The notes beneath the pieces were generated by a model that was given only the letters and a program-made list of their open reading frames with translations, did not search any database and was not told the origin of the DNA. Positions 1 through 7,943 of a stretch of DNA of 13,886 nucleotides are shown piece after piece (within the stretch, counting starts at the first letter, position 1; every line of letters begins with the position of its first letter). Source of the stretch: Saprospiraceae bacterium (GTDB lineage: Bacteria > Bacteroidota > Bacteroidia > Chitinophagales > Saprospiraceae); NCBI GenBank assembly GCA_029262975.1, contig JAJCYJ010000339.1, positions 1-13,886 on the forward strand, in the 5' to 3' direction. The translations under genes and the position numbers were made by a program.

Positions 1-12
1 CTCGCTGTACAT

Positions 13-20
13 CCTCCTTT
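13..20 (-). promoter_or_regulatory. Strong Shine-Dalgarno sequence of a leftward gene off the left edge
   Basis: Read on the minus strand, positions 20 to 13 are AAAGGAGG, a near-perfect complement of the 16S 3' tail. The ATG at 12-10 directly abuts it, which is too close for normal initiation, so the real start probably lies beyond the window. Such strong sites are uncommon in Bacteroidota, where the anti-SD is usually occluded. A known exception in Flavobacterium is rpsU (ribosomal protein bS21), so this may be an rpsU-type leader. That identity is inference only, because no coding sequence is visible. Confidence 0.4.
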
Positions 21-87
21 CGGATCGATTTTGTTTTGTAGCTAAGTGTATTCACGTTCTACTATTGAGCTTTTGAATAAAGAGGCG

Positions 88-118
88 CAAAAGTAGATTT
101 AATCAACGTGCCATGCAA
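88..118 (-). promoter_or_regulatory. Bacteroidota-type promoter firing leftward
   Basis: On the minus strand TACTTTTG (95-88) matches the Bacteroidota -7 consensus TAnnTTTG at every fixed position. A TTG lies 20 bases upstream (118-116), close to the usual -33 spacing. The transcript would start near position 80 and give a leader of about 70 bases ending in the strong AAAGGAGG site at 20-13. It would drive the gene beyond the left edge. This is the best promoter match in the window. Confidence 0.5.
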
Positions 119-120
119 TC

Positions 121-134
121 AAAAGTGCACTTTT
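121..134. repeat. Perfect 14-base palindrome AAAAGTGCACTTTT, possible operator
   Basis: The sequence AAAAGTGCACTTTT is its own reverse complement. It sits directly upstream of the -33 element of the leftward promoter at 88-118, where a dimeric regulator could bind. A half copy, AAAAAGTGCAC, occurs at 7985-7995 just downstream of the first repeat-protein gene. No regulator is encoded in the window, so the role is inferred from symmetry and position only. Confidence 0.3.
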
Positions 135-265
135 CTTCAAGTGACTACTCATAACATGCTCATAATCAGTACAAAAATCGCATATTTATTAAATTCTTCA
201 TAATAGAATGGCTTGGAAAACCATGTATTACAGGATGAATTACACCACTAAATTTGAAATACGAT

Positions 266-1396
266 CTAGTTGTCCTTACATATTTGCCTGATATGGTCAA
301 AAGCTTCCTGATATCCTAATCGGGCCGCTTGTCTCATATCCTGACAAGCCAAATCATTTTTTTGAAGACCTAATGCTGCACTGGCCCGATTATAAAAGGC
401 CGTTGCATGAAGTGGATCAGTCTCTATTACAAAACTGAAGTCATCATAAGCTGAGTTATAGTCTTTTAGTTTGAGAGAGGATAGCCCCCTATTGACACGA
501 GTTGCACTATCATCAGGAGAGATATCAAGGACTCTGGAAAAGTCTACAACCGCCTCTTCGTAGTCCGCAAGTTTAAAACTGGTAAAAGCTTTATTTTGAA
601 TGGAGGGTTTATGTTTATTATTAAGATTCAAGGCTTCCTTAAAATCTTCATTAGCTCCTTCCATATCTGATATTTTCATTTTACAATATCCGCGCAAGTA
701 AAAAGTTTCGAAATCTTTTTCACTCTTGGCGATCGTCAGATCCAGATCATTAATTGCATCAGCATATTGCTCTTTATTGAGAAGAATTTTGGCTCTTTCT
801 TTTGCTACCACTTCGGTCTTATAGCCGGCTGATATGAGTCTTGTATATGAAGACAAAGCGCCTTCAATGTCTTTCAATTTTGATTGACATACTGCTAAGT
901 TAAATAATACACTGCCATTACCTGGATCAGATTTAAGCACGGTCCTCAGGTCAATGCTGGCTTCCTTATATTTACCCTCATGTAAAAAGGCTATTCCCCT
1001 GTTGGTACGACAACCATTCAATGATCCATCAAGGTTAAGTGCCTTATTATAACTATTTATTGCAGCCGGATAATTTTTAAGTTGCATAAATGCATAGCCT
1101 TTATATTTCCAGGCATTTACAAGGGTTGGATCCGACTTTAAGCATAAATTAAGATCACCGATCGCATTTTCATATGATTTAATTCTTAAGAAAGCCTTCG
1201 CCCGATTGTACCTTGCTTTAGCATAATTAGGATCTATTACCAGGGCCTTATTGTAAGCATCTATAGCTCCTTCATAGTTGTTGGCTTTAAAGGACATGAC
1301 GGCTTCATTAAAATGCAGCGCTGCTTGGCGGTTAACTTGGCCAAGTAAAAAATTAAAACTTAAAGTGAAAACGAAGAGACAGAAGTGAAATTTCAT
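266..1396 (-). CDS. Exported TPR protein with ten uninterrupted 34-residue repeats
   Basis: The 376-residue protein begins with a hydrophobic signal peptide (about residues 1-19, ending near LLG-Q). Residues 25-364 then divide into exactly ten 34-residue tetratricopeptide repeats without a gap, followed by a 12-residue tail (365-376). Typical TPR positions are visible: a Y/F-x-x-A pattern in helix B such as YEGAIDAYNKAL, and D-P-x at most repeat ends (IDPNY, SDPTL, TDPLH). TPRs form a right-handed superhelix that binds peptides or proteins, so this is probably a periplasmic or envelope scaffold. No enzymatic domain is present and the partner is unknown. It is transcribed away from the isoprenoid genes, with 127 bases between the two starts. 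The ATG at 1396 gives a full signal peptide. I saw no clear promoter on this strand. Confidence 0.9.
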   Translation of the reverse strand: MKFHFCLFVFTLSFNFLLGQVNRQAALHFNEAVMSFKANNYEGAIDAYNKALVIDPNYAKARYNRAKAFLRIKSYENAIGDLNLCLKSDPTLVNAWKYKGYAFMQLKNYPAAINSYNKALNLDGSLNGCRTNRGIAFLHEGKYKEASIDLRTVLKSDPGNGSVLFNLAVCQSKLKDIEGALSSYTRLISAGYKTEVVAKERAKILLNKEQYADAINDLDLTIAKSEKDFETFYLRGYCKMKISDMEGANEDFKEALNLNNKHKPSIQNKAFTSFKLADYEEAVVDFSRVLDISPDDSATRVNRGLSSLKLKDYNSAYDDFSFVIETDPLHATAFYNRASAALGLQKNDLACQDMRQAARLGYQEAFDHIRQICKDN

Positions 1397-1455
1397 GGGT
1401 TAATTATTTCGCCTTCAATGAACGATTTCAACTTCACGGTTATTACAATCCATCC

Positions 1456-1484
1456 TTTGTAGTATAATTTATGTTATATATTGG
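1456..1484 (+). promoter_or_regulatory. Candidate promoter of the isomerase-reductase pair
   Basis: TTTG (1456-1459), then 17 bases, then TATATTGG (1477-1484), which matches the Bacteroidota -7 consensus TAnnTTTG at five of its six fixed positions. Transcription would start near 1491, leaving a leader of about 33 bases before the GTG at 1524. The region is AT-rich, so a chance match is possible. It is the only promoter-like pair I could place in the divergent intergenic region. Confidence 0.35.
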
Positions 1485-1523
1485 CCTTTTTATTTCATTT
1501 AATACATGCACTAATCCGATTTA

Positions 1524-2546
1524 GTGGAATCAATTGATACAAACGATCGCAAAAGGGATCACATAGAACTAGCTTTCAAGTCAGCGACAGGCATCCAGGT
1601 GCGGGATGATAGATTTTTGTACGAACCTTTACTTGCGACTCACCCGAGTCCTGAAGTGACATTGGACGGATATTTTCTCGGAAAGCCATATAAATTTCCA
1701 ATTTGGGTTTCGAGTATGACAGGAGGAACAGGACTGGCAAAAAATATAAATCGAAATCTGGCAAGAGCGTGCAAGGAATTTGGATTGGGCATGGGACTGG
1801 GTTCGTGTCGCAAACTTTTGACTTCAGATGAATTTCTGGAGGATTTTGATGTGCGATCATACATAGGTGATCAACCACTTTATGCTAATTTGGGGATTGC
1901 TCAAATTATAGAATTGATAATTGACAACAAGTTGTATCTTGTAGATACACTGTTGAAAAAGTTAGAGGCAGATGGGTTAATTATTCATATTAATCCGATT
2001 CAAGAATGGATGCAACCTGAAGGTGACCACATTTATCACCATTCACCACTTGAAGCGATCAAAAAATTGTTAGATTTTGGAATCTCTGAAATAGTTGTTA
2101 AAGAAGTGGGACAGGGCATGGGACCCTCAAGTCTGAAGGCATTACTATCACTCCCTTTAAAAGCTATCGAGTTTGGCGCTTTTGGAGGTACTAATTTTGC
2201 CAAATTAGAGGCATTGCGTCAAGAAGGAGGAGTCGATATAGATCCAATATGTTATGTAGGACACACACCTGATGAAATGATTAGATCAATAAAGGAGGTA
2301 TCATCAAATCAGGAAATTTTATGTAAAGAATTTATAATTTCAGGAAGTATTAGAAACTATCTCGATGGTTATTATTATAATGAAATATGTCCTTTCAACT
2401 CGGTATATGGTCAAGCTGCCGGTTTTTTAAAACATGCCATGGGTCCATATGAAGAACTGGCAAAATATGTCGAAAAGCAGACTCAGGGCTATGCTTTTGC
2501 CATGAGATATTTGCGCGTAAAACCATTAGATTCTTTTATGAAATGA
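1524..2546 (+). CDS. fni: Type 2 isopentenyl-diphosphate delta-isomerase (FMN-dependent)
   Basis: The 340-residue protein belongs to the FMN/NAD(P)H-dependent TIM-barrel isomerases that interconvert IPP and DMAPP in the cytoplasm. Visible family motifs are RKRDHIELA (9-17), SSMTGG (63-68, flavin region), MGLGSCR (90-96), ANLGIAQ (121-127), HINPIQEWMQPEG (155-167, holding the Gln and Glu that act with Mg2+ at the active site), VVKEVG (191-196) and GAFGGTNFAKLE (218-229). The later loop reads SGSIRNYLD where many family members have SGGIR, and the C-terminus diverges from classic enzymes, which I believe is a Bacteroidota subtype. The start is GTG: an in-frame stop lies at 1512-1514 and the first in-frame ATG falls inside the SSMTGG motif, so GTG is effectively forced. 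Its stop overlaps the next start (ATGA), implying cotranscription and translational coupling with HMG-CoA reductase. Confidence 0.9.
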   Translation: MESIDTNDRKRDHIELAFKSATGIQVRDDRFLYEPLLATHPSPEVTLDGYFLGKPYKFPIWVSSMTGGTGLAKNINRNLARACKEFGLGMGLGSCRKLLTSDEFLEDFDVRSYIGDQPLYANLGIAQIIELIIDNKLYLVDTLLKKLEADGLIIHINPIQEWMQPEGDHIYHHSPLEAIKKLLDFGISEIVVKEVGQGMGPSSLKALLSLPLKAIEFGAFGGTNFAKLEALRQEGGVDIDPICYVGHTPDEMIRSIKEVSSNQEILCKEFIISGSIRNYLDGYYYNEICPFNSVYGQAAGFLKHAMGPYEELAKYVEKQTQGYAFAMRYLRVKPLDSFMK

Positions 2547-3880
2547 GTATGTCAAACAAAACCATAAAAGGATTTTCCAAACTTAATAAGAAAAGGAAGA
2601 TTGAGTGGATCGCTGAAAATTTTCACGAAGATCCAGATTCTATAATTGAGTTATTAGCAAGCTTTTGGCACCCTGATGAATCACAGCAAAAAATACTTGA
2701 CGGGTTCAGCGAAAACACAATTTCAAATTTCGCAATGCCGTATTGTATTGCACCTAATTTTATAATAAACAAGAAGGCATATACCATCCCAATGGTAATT
2801 GAGGAAAGTTCCGTAGTTGCTGCAGCTTCAGCTGCCGCCAAGTTTTGGATGAAAAGGGGAGGGTTCAGAGCAACAGTTATAAATACACTTAAGGTCGGGC
2901 AGATTCATCTTACATGCGATCAGGATGAAAATGAAATTAGAAAATTCTTTGAAGAGAATAAACATAAGTTTAAATCTTCTTGTAAAGAATTATTGAAAAA
3001 CATGGAATCCAGAGGGGGTGGCATAAAAAATATAGGCCTTGTAATATTCAAAGAAGAAAATGAATATTTTCAAATTAGAATGGCCTTCGAGACTTGTGAT
3101 TCGATGGGCGCAAATTTTATAAATAGTGTGCTCGAATGTTATGCAAAAGAGTTTATAGATACGCACATTAAAGTGTATGGAGAAAAGAGTCGCTTGCAAA
3201 TAATAATGTGCATTCTTTCTAATTATACGCCTGAGTGTTTGGTAAGATCTGAAGTTTGCTGCCCTATAGAAGAACTAGGAGAAGTGGCTGATCTTACTGC
3301 CCTGCAGTTTGCATATAAATTTAAAAAAGCGGTACGGATTGCTGAAATAGATCCATATAGGGCAACTACACACAATAAAGGTATTTATAATGGTATCGAC
3401 GCTGTGGTGCTCGCAACAGGTAATGACTTTCGTGCCATTGAAGCATGCGGTCATACATATGCATGTCGAGATGGTCATTATCGTTCACTTTCGCACTGCA
3501 CAATTGAAGAGGGGATTTTTAAATTTTGGTTAGAGATTCCGATGGCCCTTGGTACTGTTGGCGGACTAACTAATTTACATCCACTTGCCAGAATCTCCTT
3601 GGAAATTCTAGAAAATCCATCATCCAGAGAGTTAATGATGATCACAGCTTCAGTGGGGCTTGCTCAAAATTTTGCTGCACTGAAGTCGCTCATTTCAACG
3701 GGCATTCAAAAAGGCCATATGAAAATGCATTTATCTAATGTCCTTCATCAATTAAAAGCAACTGAACAAGAATTCATGCTTGCTATGGATCATTTCAGAG
3801 ATAAAATAATATCCCATAAAGCTGTGCGAGATTTTTTAAACAAGCTCCGTATAGATCCTTCAAAGGGTTCTGTCGACTAA
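2543..3880 (+). CDS. mvaA: Hydroxymethylglutaryl-CoA reductase, class II
   Basis: This 445-residue enzyme reduces HMG-CoA to mevalonate with two NAD(P)H. Class II hallmarks are visible: ENTISNFAMPYCIA (57-70), PMVIEESSVVAAAS (83-96, containing the catalytic Glu), a cofactor-loop motif DSMGAN (186-191), DPYRATTHNKGIYNGIDAVV (270-289, with catalytic Lys279), ATGNDFRAIE (291-300, with catalytic Asp295) and GHMKMH (391-396, with catalytic His392). All four catalytic residues known from the Pseudomonas mevalonii enzyme therefore have counterparts. There are no membrane segments, as expected for class II. It is slightly longer than the P. mevalonii enzyme (about 428). Class II enzymes were first called degradative, but the isomerase upstream and the GHMP kinase downstream argue for isoprenoid synthesis here. 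The start ATG overlaps the isomerase stop by 4 bases. Confidence 0.95.
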   Translation: MSMSNKTIKGFSKLNKKRKIEWIAENFHEDPDSIIELLASFWHPDESQQKILDGFSENTISNFAMPYCIAPNFIINKKAYTIPMVIEESSVVAAASAAAKFWMKRGGFRATVINTLKVGQIHLTCDQDENEIRKFFEENKHKFKSSCKELLKNMESRGGGIKNIGLVIFKEENEYFQIRMAFETCDSMGANFINSVLECYAKEFIDTHIKVYGEKSRLQIIMCILSNYTPECLVRSEVCCPIEELGEVADLTALQFAYKFKKAVRIAEIDPYRATTHNKGIYNGIDAVVLATGNDFRAIEACGHTYACRDGHYRSLSHCTIEEGIFKFWLEIPMALGTVGGLTNLHPLARISLEILENPSSRELMMITASVGLAQNFAALKSLISTGIQKGHMKMHLSNVLHQLKATEQEFMLAMDHFRDKIISHKAVRDFLNKLRIDPSKGSVD

Positions 3881-3933
3881 AATAGAGCCGTAAATACTCA
3901 TAAAAAGGTCTTCTAATATTTTTTTTGGATTTT

Positions 3934-3948
3934 TCATATTGAAAATAT
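3934..3948. repeat. Short inverted repeat between reductase and kinase genes
   Basis: TTTTCA (3932-3937) and TGAAAA (3940-3945) are complementary around a very short spacer, within TTTTCATATTGAAAA and its flank. It could be a weak hairpin or an operator in the 117-base gap. With AT-only arms and no GC-rich stem it is a poor terminator. Such repeats arise often by chance in AT-rich DNA. Confidence 0.15.
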
Positions 3949-3997
3949 TCTAATACATTTTATTATTTCTATCTTCGACCCTGTTTTAGCGAGAATT

Positions 3998-4957
3998 GTG
4001 CCAAAGAAATTATATCGTGGAAATGGAAAGTTGCTCCTATTTGGAGAGTTCGCCGTCTTAGACGGTGCGAAAGCGCTAGCGCTACCTACGAACCAGGGTC
4101 AAACACTACAAGTTAAACCCCACAGGGGTTCTGATTTGATCTGGGAATCATATGATTATAACAATGAATTATGGTTCGAAGCCCAAATATCCTTGTACGA
4201 TTTTTCATCCATCAGGAGTTCAGATGACAAGGTGTCTAAGTTCATTCAAAAATTACTCAAAGGAGCTGTTCGATATAATACCGAATTTTTGAATAATTGG
4301 AACGGGTTTAAAGTCATCAATCGATTAGAATTTTCTAGACATTGGGGGCTGGGGAGTAGCAGTACAGTTATCAGTAATGTGGCACAATGGGCAGATGTGA
4401 ATCCATTTCATCTTCACTTTTACGTAAGTAATGGAAGTGGATTTGATATTGCTTGTGCTGGATCTGAAGCTCCAATCATATACCAGTTATTAGATGATCA
4501 GCTGAGTTATGAAGAAGTTGATTTTGATCCGGGCTGTACTGATCGCATCTATTTCGTATATCTCGGTAGAAAGCAAAGTTCTGGGGACGCGATAATTCAT
4601 TATACCCAACAGGCCAAAAAAAGAAAGTTAATTGCTAAACGGATTTCTGAAGTAACTGAAAGTGCATTAAAGAGTAAAAACATGTCGGAGTTCCGGCAAG
4701 CAATGGATGAACATGAAAATATTATTTCTTCAGAATTGCAGTTAACCAAAATTAAAGATGAACGCTTCCCTGAGTTCGAGGGTTCAATTAAATCTTTGGG
4801 TGCATGGGGGGGTGACTTTTGTATGGTTGCCACTGATCTGTCGATCACAGAAGTTAGATCTTATTTTAATTCAAAAGGACTTAGCACAATTATTAAGTAT
4901 GATGATATGGCTTGTGCTGTTAATAATGTATTAACTACAACGCCAATAGGCGTGTAG
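3998..4957 (+). CDS. GHMP-family kinase of the GYDIA type, probably in the mevalonate pathway
   Basis: The 319-residue protein has the three GHMP kinase motifs: an N-terminal GNGKLLLFGEFAVLDG (8-23), the ATP-binding glycine loop WGLGSSSTV (116-124), and a C-terminal glycine-rich LGAWGGDFCMVATD (267-280). GSGFDIACA (146-154) matches the GYDIA signature of a Bacteroidota kinase group with Phe for Tyr; Asp150 is the likely catalytic base. In such genomes this kinase lies beside HMG-CoA reductase, so it probably phosphorylates mevalonate or phosphomevalonate. Which of the two cannot be read from the sequence. The start is GTG: motif 1 begins at residue 8 and no in-frame ATG occurs before about residue 229. 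It follows the reductase by 117 AT-rich bases, so it may share that transcript or have its own promoter; I saw no good consensus there. Confidence 0.85.
   Translation: MPKKLYRGNGKLLLFGEFAVLDGAKALALPTNQGQTLQVKPHRGSDLIWESYDYNNELWFEAQISLYDFSSIRSSDDKVSKFIQKLLKGAVRYNTEFLNNWNGFKVINRLEFSRHWGLGSSSTVISNVAQWADVNPFHLHFYVSNGSGFDIACAGSEAPIIYQLLDDQLSYEEVDFDPGCTDRIYFVYLGRKQSSGDAIIHYTQQAKKRKLIAKRISEVTESALKSKNMSEFRQAMDEHENIISSELQLTKIKDERFPEFEGSIKSLGAWGGDFCMVATDLSITEVRSYFNSKGLSTIIKYDDMACAVNNVLTTTPIGV
4936..4956 (+). terminator. Possible hairpin spanning the kinase stop codon
   Basis: ACGCC (4940-4944) pairs with GGCGT (4949-4953) around an AATA loop. TAC (4936-4938) with GTA (4954-4956) extends the stem to 8 pairs with one bulged A. 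It ends on the kinase stop codon. No T-run follows directly, so it is not a textbook intrinsic terminator. It may slow decay or aid termination, or be accidental. Confidence 0.25.
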
Positions 4958-5036
4958 GCAACCATAACTTGTCTTTCTAATCATCCTGTCTCTGTTATTT
5001 CCGTTTTTGTAATTAGAGCCGCCTTGATTGAACTGT

Positions 5037-5109
5037 AAATGAATTTTCATTTTATTCATCCATACGATGGATCCAACTTATATTCATTTATATTCAAAAC
5101 ATATAAGTT
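5037..5109. repeat. Cluster of three inverted repeats upstream of the first repeat-protein gene
   Basis: Three inverted repeats lie in a row in the 289-base gap between the kinase and the first repeat-protein gene. AAATGAA/TTCATTT at 5037-5052 has a 2-base gap. ATCCAT/ATGGAT at 5058-5072 has a 3-base loop. AACTTATAT/ATATAAGTT at 5075-5109 is a perfect 9-base stem with a 17-base loop. The last arm overlaps a motif shared with the upstream region of the paralogous gene. They could be operators or leader structures. The gap otherwise holds no ORF and no convincing promoter; TACTTTAG at 5116-5123 resembles a -7 element but lacks a -33 partner. Confidence 0.3.
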
Positions 5110-5246
5110 CTACCTTACTTTAGCCTATTTTTTAATCTATGATGGTTCTTGTTTACGCCTCTTGTTTCAAAATTAATAACAGCGGAAAAGTTGGGTCCAA
5201 GAAGAATCACATTCTAAATTATTAACAAATATTGAAGACTTCACAT

Positions 5247-7943
5247 ATGATTATGGCATCAACAAAAAAGAATATTTATTTAATTCTTGTCATAGGACTT
5301 ATAAGTTCTCTTATTCAAGCCCAGCCATCATTCTCTAAAACTTTTGATCCAGATATAATTGGACCTGGTAGTACATCTATGCTTACGTTTTCTATCACTA
5401 ATGTAACTGCTTCGGGGATTACCGCTATGGCATTCGTAGATAATCTTCCTGCCGGAATGTTAATTGCTACACCTGCTGTCTCAAGTAATACATGTGGTGG
5501 TTCTTTAACCGCCACAAATGGAGGCAATGTAATTTCTCTCACCAATGGTGTGTTATCAGCTAGCAGCACTTGTACGATCTCAGTAAATGTGACCAGTAAT
5601 TTAATTGGCACTAATTCTAATACAACCAACAATTTGACCAGTAGTGCGGGTAACAGTGGAACTGCCACTGATGATTTAATAGTGTCAAGTAACAGACCTG
5701 GATTTACTAAATCTTTTACTCCTGCTACGGTCAATCTTGGTGAATCAAGTACGCTCACTTTTACGATCAATAACAATGTTAATCCTAATGAAGTTACGGC
5801 ACTCAATTTTGTCGATAATTTGCCGACTGGATTGATTATAGCCGATCCTTCTAATGCCAACACAAATTGCTTTCATCCTAGCCTTCCTCCCAATCTTACG
5901 GCAGTCAGTGGATCCAATGTTATCTCTTTACAAAGTAATGGTGTTGGAGGTTTTCCGGCAGTGGCTGCCAACAGTTCTTGTACAGTGACAGTAGACGTGG
6001 TAACAACGGGAATAGGAAATTTAAACAATACATCTGAAGTATTAAATACGGTAGTTAGCGGCATCGACAGAGAAAGCGGAAAAGCCAGTGCCGTATTACT
6101 TTCGAGCAGATCAGATCTCCATATTCAAAAAACATTCCTCAATGACCCAATTCCACCTGGAGAGACAGGAGAATTGAAATTCACCATTACCAACTTCAAT
6201 CGTAATTTTGCAGCAACAAATATTTCATTTACAGATAATTTAGATGCAGCATTAAGTAATATGACGGCTGTCGGCTTACCGATGAATGATGTCTGCGGCA
6301 CTGGATCTACTTTGTCAGGATCGTCGGTTTTGACATTGTCAGGCGGAAATTTAGACCCAGAATTATCTTGTTCTTTCACAGTCACTGTACAAATCCCGGC
6401 CGCGAGTTCTGCGGGAACTTACATAAATACGACGAGCATCGTAAGCGCAACAGTCGATGGGGCCACATTTAATGGAAATATCGCTAAAGCCAATCTCTTT
6501 GTAAGTCCTGTACCATTATTGACAAAATCTTTCTTGAACGATCCGGTTGCTCCGGGAAACTCGGTTGACTTGGAATTTTCCATTACTAACACCAGCGGAA
6601 GTGGAGCACTTTCCAATATCAGTTTCACCGATGAGTTAACCACATTCCTTGGTTCACCTGTCTCAGCTACCCTGCCACCTGCAGGAAATACTTGTAATGG
6701 AAGCGGCACCTTGACTTTAGTGTCATGTGGAACAGGTTGCGAGACATTGTCCTTTGATAATGGTTCATTGGCTCCAGGAGCAACATGTACTTTTATAGTT
6801 TCATTGGATATACCTCTTGATCAACCAGGAGGTTCATTTACAAATACTACTTCAGCCATATCCGGTACATTGATGGGAAATACAGTAATTGGCAATCCGG
6901 CCTCTGATAATCTGCTTGTATCGAGTGCTCCTCAAATAAGCAAGGAGTTTCTTAGTAACCCTATACTGCCGGGTAGTTTTGTTGACCTGGAATTCTCTCT
7001 AAATCTCAGTGGGAATGCCAGCACAAATGCAACGAGTATAGCGTTCACGGATGACCTAGATGCAGCCCTCTCCGGAATGACATTATCGAGTATCAACAGC
7101 AATGATTGCGGGGGAACGGTGACCGGAATTGGTCAGGGAACAATCACCTTTTCGAATGGCGTTTTGGTACCTGGTGGGTCATGTACTATTTCAACTACTT
7201 TGTCTACTCCTGGTGGAGCACCATTTGGTAATCATACGAATACTACAAGTAACCTATCGGCTATAGAGTCAGGGGTAGCAGTTATGAGTATACCAGCAAC
7301 TGATGATTTAACTATTTCTCCTTTAATATTTACAAAAGAATTTATTGATGATCCTGTAGATGCTGGAGCTACTACAACGCTCAGGTTTACCCTAAATAAT
7401 ACATCTGCACAGACAGCTGTAAATATGTCATTCACAGATGATCTTGAGTTCGTCCTACCCGGATTAGTCGCTACTGGACTACCCATTTCAAATGTATGTG
7501 GTACAGGGTCTCAATTAACCGGAACATCACTTTTATCCTTTTCGGGAGGTAATCTTGGACCAGGTGCTTCGTGCAATTTTTCGGCCACTCTGCAAGTGCC
7601 GATAGATGCCCCACCAGGTTCTGCTAACATTAACAGGACAAGTGTGATGTCGAGTACTATTGGTGGACAGGCAGTGAACGGAAATGTTGCAACAGACAAC
7701 TTGTTTATATTGACAACGGTACCAGACTGCTCAGAAGATATATTAACCATTGACAACCTGATTTTAAATAGCACCCCGGCTACCACTTCATTTCATGCTA
7801 CCCAGATTCTTCGTTCAGATGGTGCTGTATCGTCCAACAGAAATTTAACTTTTAAAGCAGGACAAAGTCTGGAATTATTGCAACCATTTTCCATAGATAT
7901 AGGAGGGATCCTTACAGGAATCATAGAAGATTGTCCCAACTAA
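5247..7943 (+). CDS. Exported repeat protein: six DUF11/DUF7933-like domains plus C-terminal coathanger-like domain
   Basis: From the ATG at 5247 the protein has 898 residues. A signal peptide (about 1-25, ending IQA-QP) leads to six beta-sandwich-like repeats of about 123-139 residues starting near 27, 150, 288, 422, 561 and 693. Each has the pattern KxF, PG, L-x-F-x-I/L-x-N, FxD-D/N-L, a Cys, a second Cys about 35-45 residues later, and N-T-T/S. This resembles the DUF11/DUF7933 families of bacterial surface proteins. Residues about 828-898 (ILNSTPATTSFHATQILRSD to IIEDC) look like the 3-coathanger stack domain common in Bacteroidota exported proteins. I see no type IX C-terminal sorting domain. 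It is probably secreted or surface-bound; its ligand is unknown. The start is uncertain: TTG 5232 (after a stop at 5223) and ATG 5253 are alternatives, all leaving the signal peptide intact. It is a paralogue of the next gene. Confidence 0.9.
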   Translation: MIMASTKKNIYLILVIGLISSLIQAQPSFSKTFDPDIIGPGSTSMLTFSITNVTASGITAMAFVDNLPAGMLIATPAVSSNTCGGSLTATNGGNVISLTNGVLSASSTCTISVNVTSNLIGTNSNTTNNLTSSAGNSGTATDDLIVSSNRPGFTKSFTPATVNLGESSTLTFTINNNVNPNEVTALNFVDNLPTGLIIADPSNANTNCFHPSLPPNLTAVSGSNVISLQSNGVGGFPAVAANSSCTVTVDVVTTGIGNLNNTSEVLNTVVSGIDRESGKASAVLLSSRSDLHIQKTFLNDPIPPGETGELKFTITNFNRNFAATNISFTDNLDAALSNMTAVGLPMNDVCGTGSTLSGSSVLTLSGGNLDPELSCSFTVTVQIPAASSAGTYINTTSIVSATVDGATFNGNIAKANLFVSPVPLLTKSFLNDPVAPGNSVDLEFSITNTSGSGALSNISFTDELTTFLGSPVSATLPPAGNTCNGSGTLTLVSCGTGCETLSFDNGSLAPGATCTFIVSLDIPLDQPGGSFTNTTSAISGTLMGNTVIGNPASDNLLVSSAPQISKEFLSNPILPGSFVDLEFSLNLSGNASTNATSIAFTDDLDAALSGMTLSSINSNDCGGTVTGIGQGTITFSNGVLVPGGSCTISTTLSTPGGAPFGNHTNTTSNLSAIESGVAVMSIPATDDLTISPLIFTKEFIDDPVDAGATTTLRFTLNNTSAQTAVNMSFTDDLEFVLPGLVATGLPISNVCGTGSQLTGTSLLSFSGGNLGPGASCNFSATLQVPIDAPPGSANINRTSVMSSTIGGQAVNGNVATDNLFILTTVPDCSEDILTIDNLILNSTPATTSFHATQILRSDGAVSSNRNLTFKAGQSLELLQPFSIDIGGILTGIIEDCPN
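5325..7709 (+). repeat. Array of six DUF11/DUF7933-like domain repeats
   Basis: Repeat starts fall near 5325, 5694, 6108, 6510, 6927 and 7323. Lengths differ, so this is a divergent domain array rather than a fresh DNA tandem repeat. All six carry the Cys pair, and repeat 4 has two additional cysteines (SCGTGC). Repeat types occur in the same order as repeats 1-6 of the downstream paralogue. Confidence 0.85.

Noticed and set aside
1..20. CCTCCTTT on the plus strand resembling the 3' end of 16S rRNA
   Set aside because: The preceding bases (TGTACAT) do not match the conserved GGATCA that should come before CCTCCTTT. It is better explained as an SD on the minus strand.
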